Assembly (NCBI GenBank): GCA_013812695.1
Contig: JACCSZ010000234.1
Span: 1-6,371 of the forward strand
Direction of reading: 5' to 3'
Length of the DNA: 6,371 nt
Source of the DNA: Gemmatimonadales bacterium
Lineage (GTDB): Bacteria; Gemmatimonadota; Gemmatimonadetes; Gemmatimonadales; GWC2-71-9
Below, piece after piece: positions 5,483 through 6,371 of this stretch. The position numbers and the translations under genes are program-made. The notes beneath the pieces were generated by a model. It was not told where the DNA came from, searched no databases, and saw only the letters and a list, made by a program, of their open reading frames with translations. The first letter of the stretch is position 1, and each line of letters starts with the position of its first letter.

Positions 5483-5511
5483 TTGACCGTGGCTCCGACT
5501 CCGGCGATAGT
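5483..5511 (+). promoter_or_regulatory. Candidate sigma-70-like promoter for the small plus-strand gene
   Basis: TTGACC (5483-5488, 5 of 6 to the -35 consensus) is followed after exactly 17 bases by GATAGT (5506-5511, 4 of 6 to the -10 consensus). It lies in the 145-base divergent gap between the DUF3574 gene and the small gene at 5557 and would give a leader of about 40 bases. This is the best promoter-like sequence I see in the window. Confidence 0.45.
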
Positions 5512-5556
5512 CGAATGACGGCATGAGATGTCCGCCGACCCCAGCCACAGGCTCAC

Positions 5557-5808
5557 ATGCTCGAGCGCGAGTTCTTCCATCTGAATGGCCGGACCTGGTT
5601 CGTTCGCGTCCGCGAGTCCGTACGCCGCGATGAGACCTACACGCACATCACGCTCGAGCTGGTGGGCGACCGTGAAACGCGGGTAGTCACCTGCCTGCGG
5701 GAGGAGTGGCACACGCCCGAGCCCGACTTCGCGAGCTTATTGGCGCGTTCAGTCGCGGCCGGCGCGTCGCGCCACGCCCGGCAGCGTCCCCGGTCGCTAC
5801 CGGAGTAG
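5557..5808 (+). CDS. Small protein of unknown function
   Basis: An 83-residue protein that I cannot assign to a family. The first 50 residues look like a compact beta-rich domain: LEREFFHLNGRTWFVRVRE, then ETYTHITLELV and TRVVTCLREEW. A helix follows (FASLLARSVAAG), and the tail is basic (SRHARQRPRSLPE). The acidic/basic alternation and the aromatic pattern look like a real protein rather than an antisense shadow, and the codons prefer G or C at the third position. No signal peptide or membrane segment is seen, so it is probably cytosolic. The ATG at 5557 is the first possible start after an in-frame stop at 5524-5526; the ribosome binding site is weak. A good promoter candidate lies upstream. 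Its last 12 bases overlap the end of the convergent membrane protein gene. Confidence 0.65.
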   Translation: MLEREFFHLNGRTWFVRVRESVRRDETYTHITLELVGDRETRVVTCLREEWHTPEPDFASLLARSVAAGASRHARQRPRSLPE

Positions 5809-6117
5809 GCTCAGCCCCACCACCGCAGCCACTGCCAGCACGGCGACCCCGCGCAAGATGACGATCAGCCCCGGCGGGCCGCCGGAGAGGGCGGCGAAGA
5901 CCAGCGCGGTCATGGCCACCAGGCTCACGCCCATCCACGCGAGCCGCCAGCCCTCGCGCCGGAGGCGGCGTGCGTGTTCGGCCCGCCCGGGAACGTCCAC
6001 TTTGGCAAGCAGGTCCCGCATCTCCCGCCAGGTGCGATAGCCGCGCTGCACCACCAGCACGCTCAGCACCGTGAAGAGCACGAACAGCGCCCACCAGAAC
6101 CGAAAGTCTCCCGTCAA
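5797..6117 (-). CDS. Small three-helix membrane protein of unknown function
   Basis: A protein of 106 residues with three predicted membrane helices: about 8-24 (WALFVLFTVLSVLVV), 58-77 (RLAWMGVSLVAMTALVFAAL) and 84-103 (LIVILRGVAVLAVAAVVGL). Between the first two lies a charged segment (about 25-57) rich in Arg and Glu, probably facing the cytoplasm. I do not recognise a family. The start is inferred as TTG at 6117, which overlaps the TerB-like gene's stop by 4 bases (TTGA). No ATG or GTG stands between that stop and the first helix, and any start further upstream would run through the TerB-like gene. GAAGG lies 11 bases upstream. Translation is likely coupled to the TerB-like gene. The last 12 bases overlap the convergent small gene. 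Confidence 0.7.
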   Translation of the reverse strand: MTGDFRFWWALFVLFTVLSVLVVQRGYRTWREMRDLLAKVDVPGRAEHARRLRREGWRLAWMGVSLVAMTALVFAALSGGPPGLIVILRGVAVLAVAAVVGLSLLR

Positions 6118-6371
6118 GCGCGATGTGAGCCTTCGGCGGCAGCCTTCCGGGCCTGGGCCAGGCTGGCGGAGTCGAGCCGCATGAGGCTCGCCATCTTGCG
6201 CACCAGATGGGTCTCGTGATCGCTGAGCCGGCCATCGGCCAGGATCACGCCCCACATGACCTCCGCCAACGCCAGCTTCTGCCCGAGGTCGTACTGGTCG
6301 GCGATCAGCCGGGTGAACTGGAAGTGATCCAACGACTGCACCCGCTCCGCCTCGGCCAGCCGCAGGAGCTC
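6114..6371 (-). CDS. TerB-like (tellurite resistance TerB family) protein, N-terminus cut by window edge
   Basis: The last 85 residues are visible, reading in from the right edge without a stop. They match the second half of a TerB-like all-helical domain: FQFTRLIADQYDLGQKLALAEVMW, then the acidic turn ADGRLSDHETHLVRKMASLM, characteristic of the repeated half of this fold, then a final helix. TerB-like domains are cytosolic or membrane-associated and occur in many proteins not tied to tellurite, so the resistance label should not be taken as function. A GTG at 6341 could be a start but would split the domain; the open frame continues to the edge, so I read it as partial. It is coupled to the downstream membrane protein by a 4-base overlap, suggesting the two work together. 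Confidence 0.82.
   Translation of the reverse strand, partial: ELLRLAEAERVQSLDHFQFTRLIADQYDLGQKLALAEVMWGVILADGRLSDHETHLVRKMASLMRLDSASLAQARKAAAEGSHRA

Noticed and set aside
1..6371. A defence, toxin-antitoxin or mobile element locus.
   Set aside because: No nuclease, transposase, integrase, toxin family, CRISPR repeat or phage protein is seen; base composition and gene packing look uniform throughout.

Overview
The window is strongly G+C-rich, densely packed bacterial chromosomal DNA. Genes abut or overlap by 1 to 4 bases, and most lie on the minus strand. The mix of families (DUF6265, DUF3574, OsmC-like, YbjQ, DUF488, a ClpP paralogue, TerB-like, two lipoproteins with short lipoboxes) fits a free-living soil or sediment bacterium. 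Gemmatimonadota or a similar high-GC phylum is my best guess, but no marker gene here proves it. I see no tRNA, rRNA, CRISPR array, insertion sequence or phage gene.

Layout from left to right. Positions 1-1364 (minus) hold a three-gene run: DUF6265 secreted protein, then cupin (1-base stop/start overlap), then a GNAT acetyltransferase cut by the left edge. Positions 1400-1906 (plus) hold an OsmC/Ohr-like protein, divergent from the DUF6265 gene across only 35 bases. Positions 1908-3005 (minus) hold a complete YbjQ-family gene, a 5'-truncated VOC (glyoxalase-fold) remnant and a lipoprotein of unknown function. Positions 3104-4807 (minus) hold a compact unit of ClpP paralogue, DUF488 protein and second GNAT acetyltransferase. 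Positions 4956-5411 (minus) hold a DUF3574 lipoprotein followed by a strong hairpin. Positions 5557-5808 (plus) hold a small unrecognised protein with a plausible sigma-70-type promoter. Positions 5797-6371 (minus) hold a three-helix membrane protein and, upstream of it, the C-terminal part of a TerB-like protein cut by the right edge.

No multi-gene pathway is evident. Several families are stress- or housekeeping-associated (peroxide-type OsmC, Clp-type peptidase, TerB-like), but they sit in separate short transcription units, so joint action is not supported. The observations most worth following are the ClpP paralogue, whose catalytic aspartate position is asparagine while Ser and His are kept, and the VOC remnant joined directly behind ybjQ. 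Smaller points are the very tight divergent and convergent junctions and a 10-codon reading frame bridging clpP and the DUF488 gene. I found no convincing previously undescribed system.
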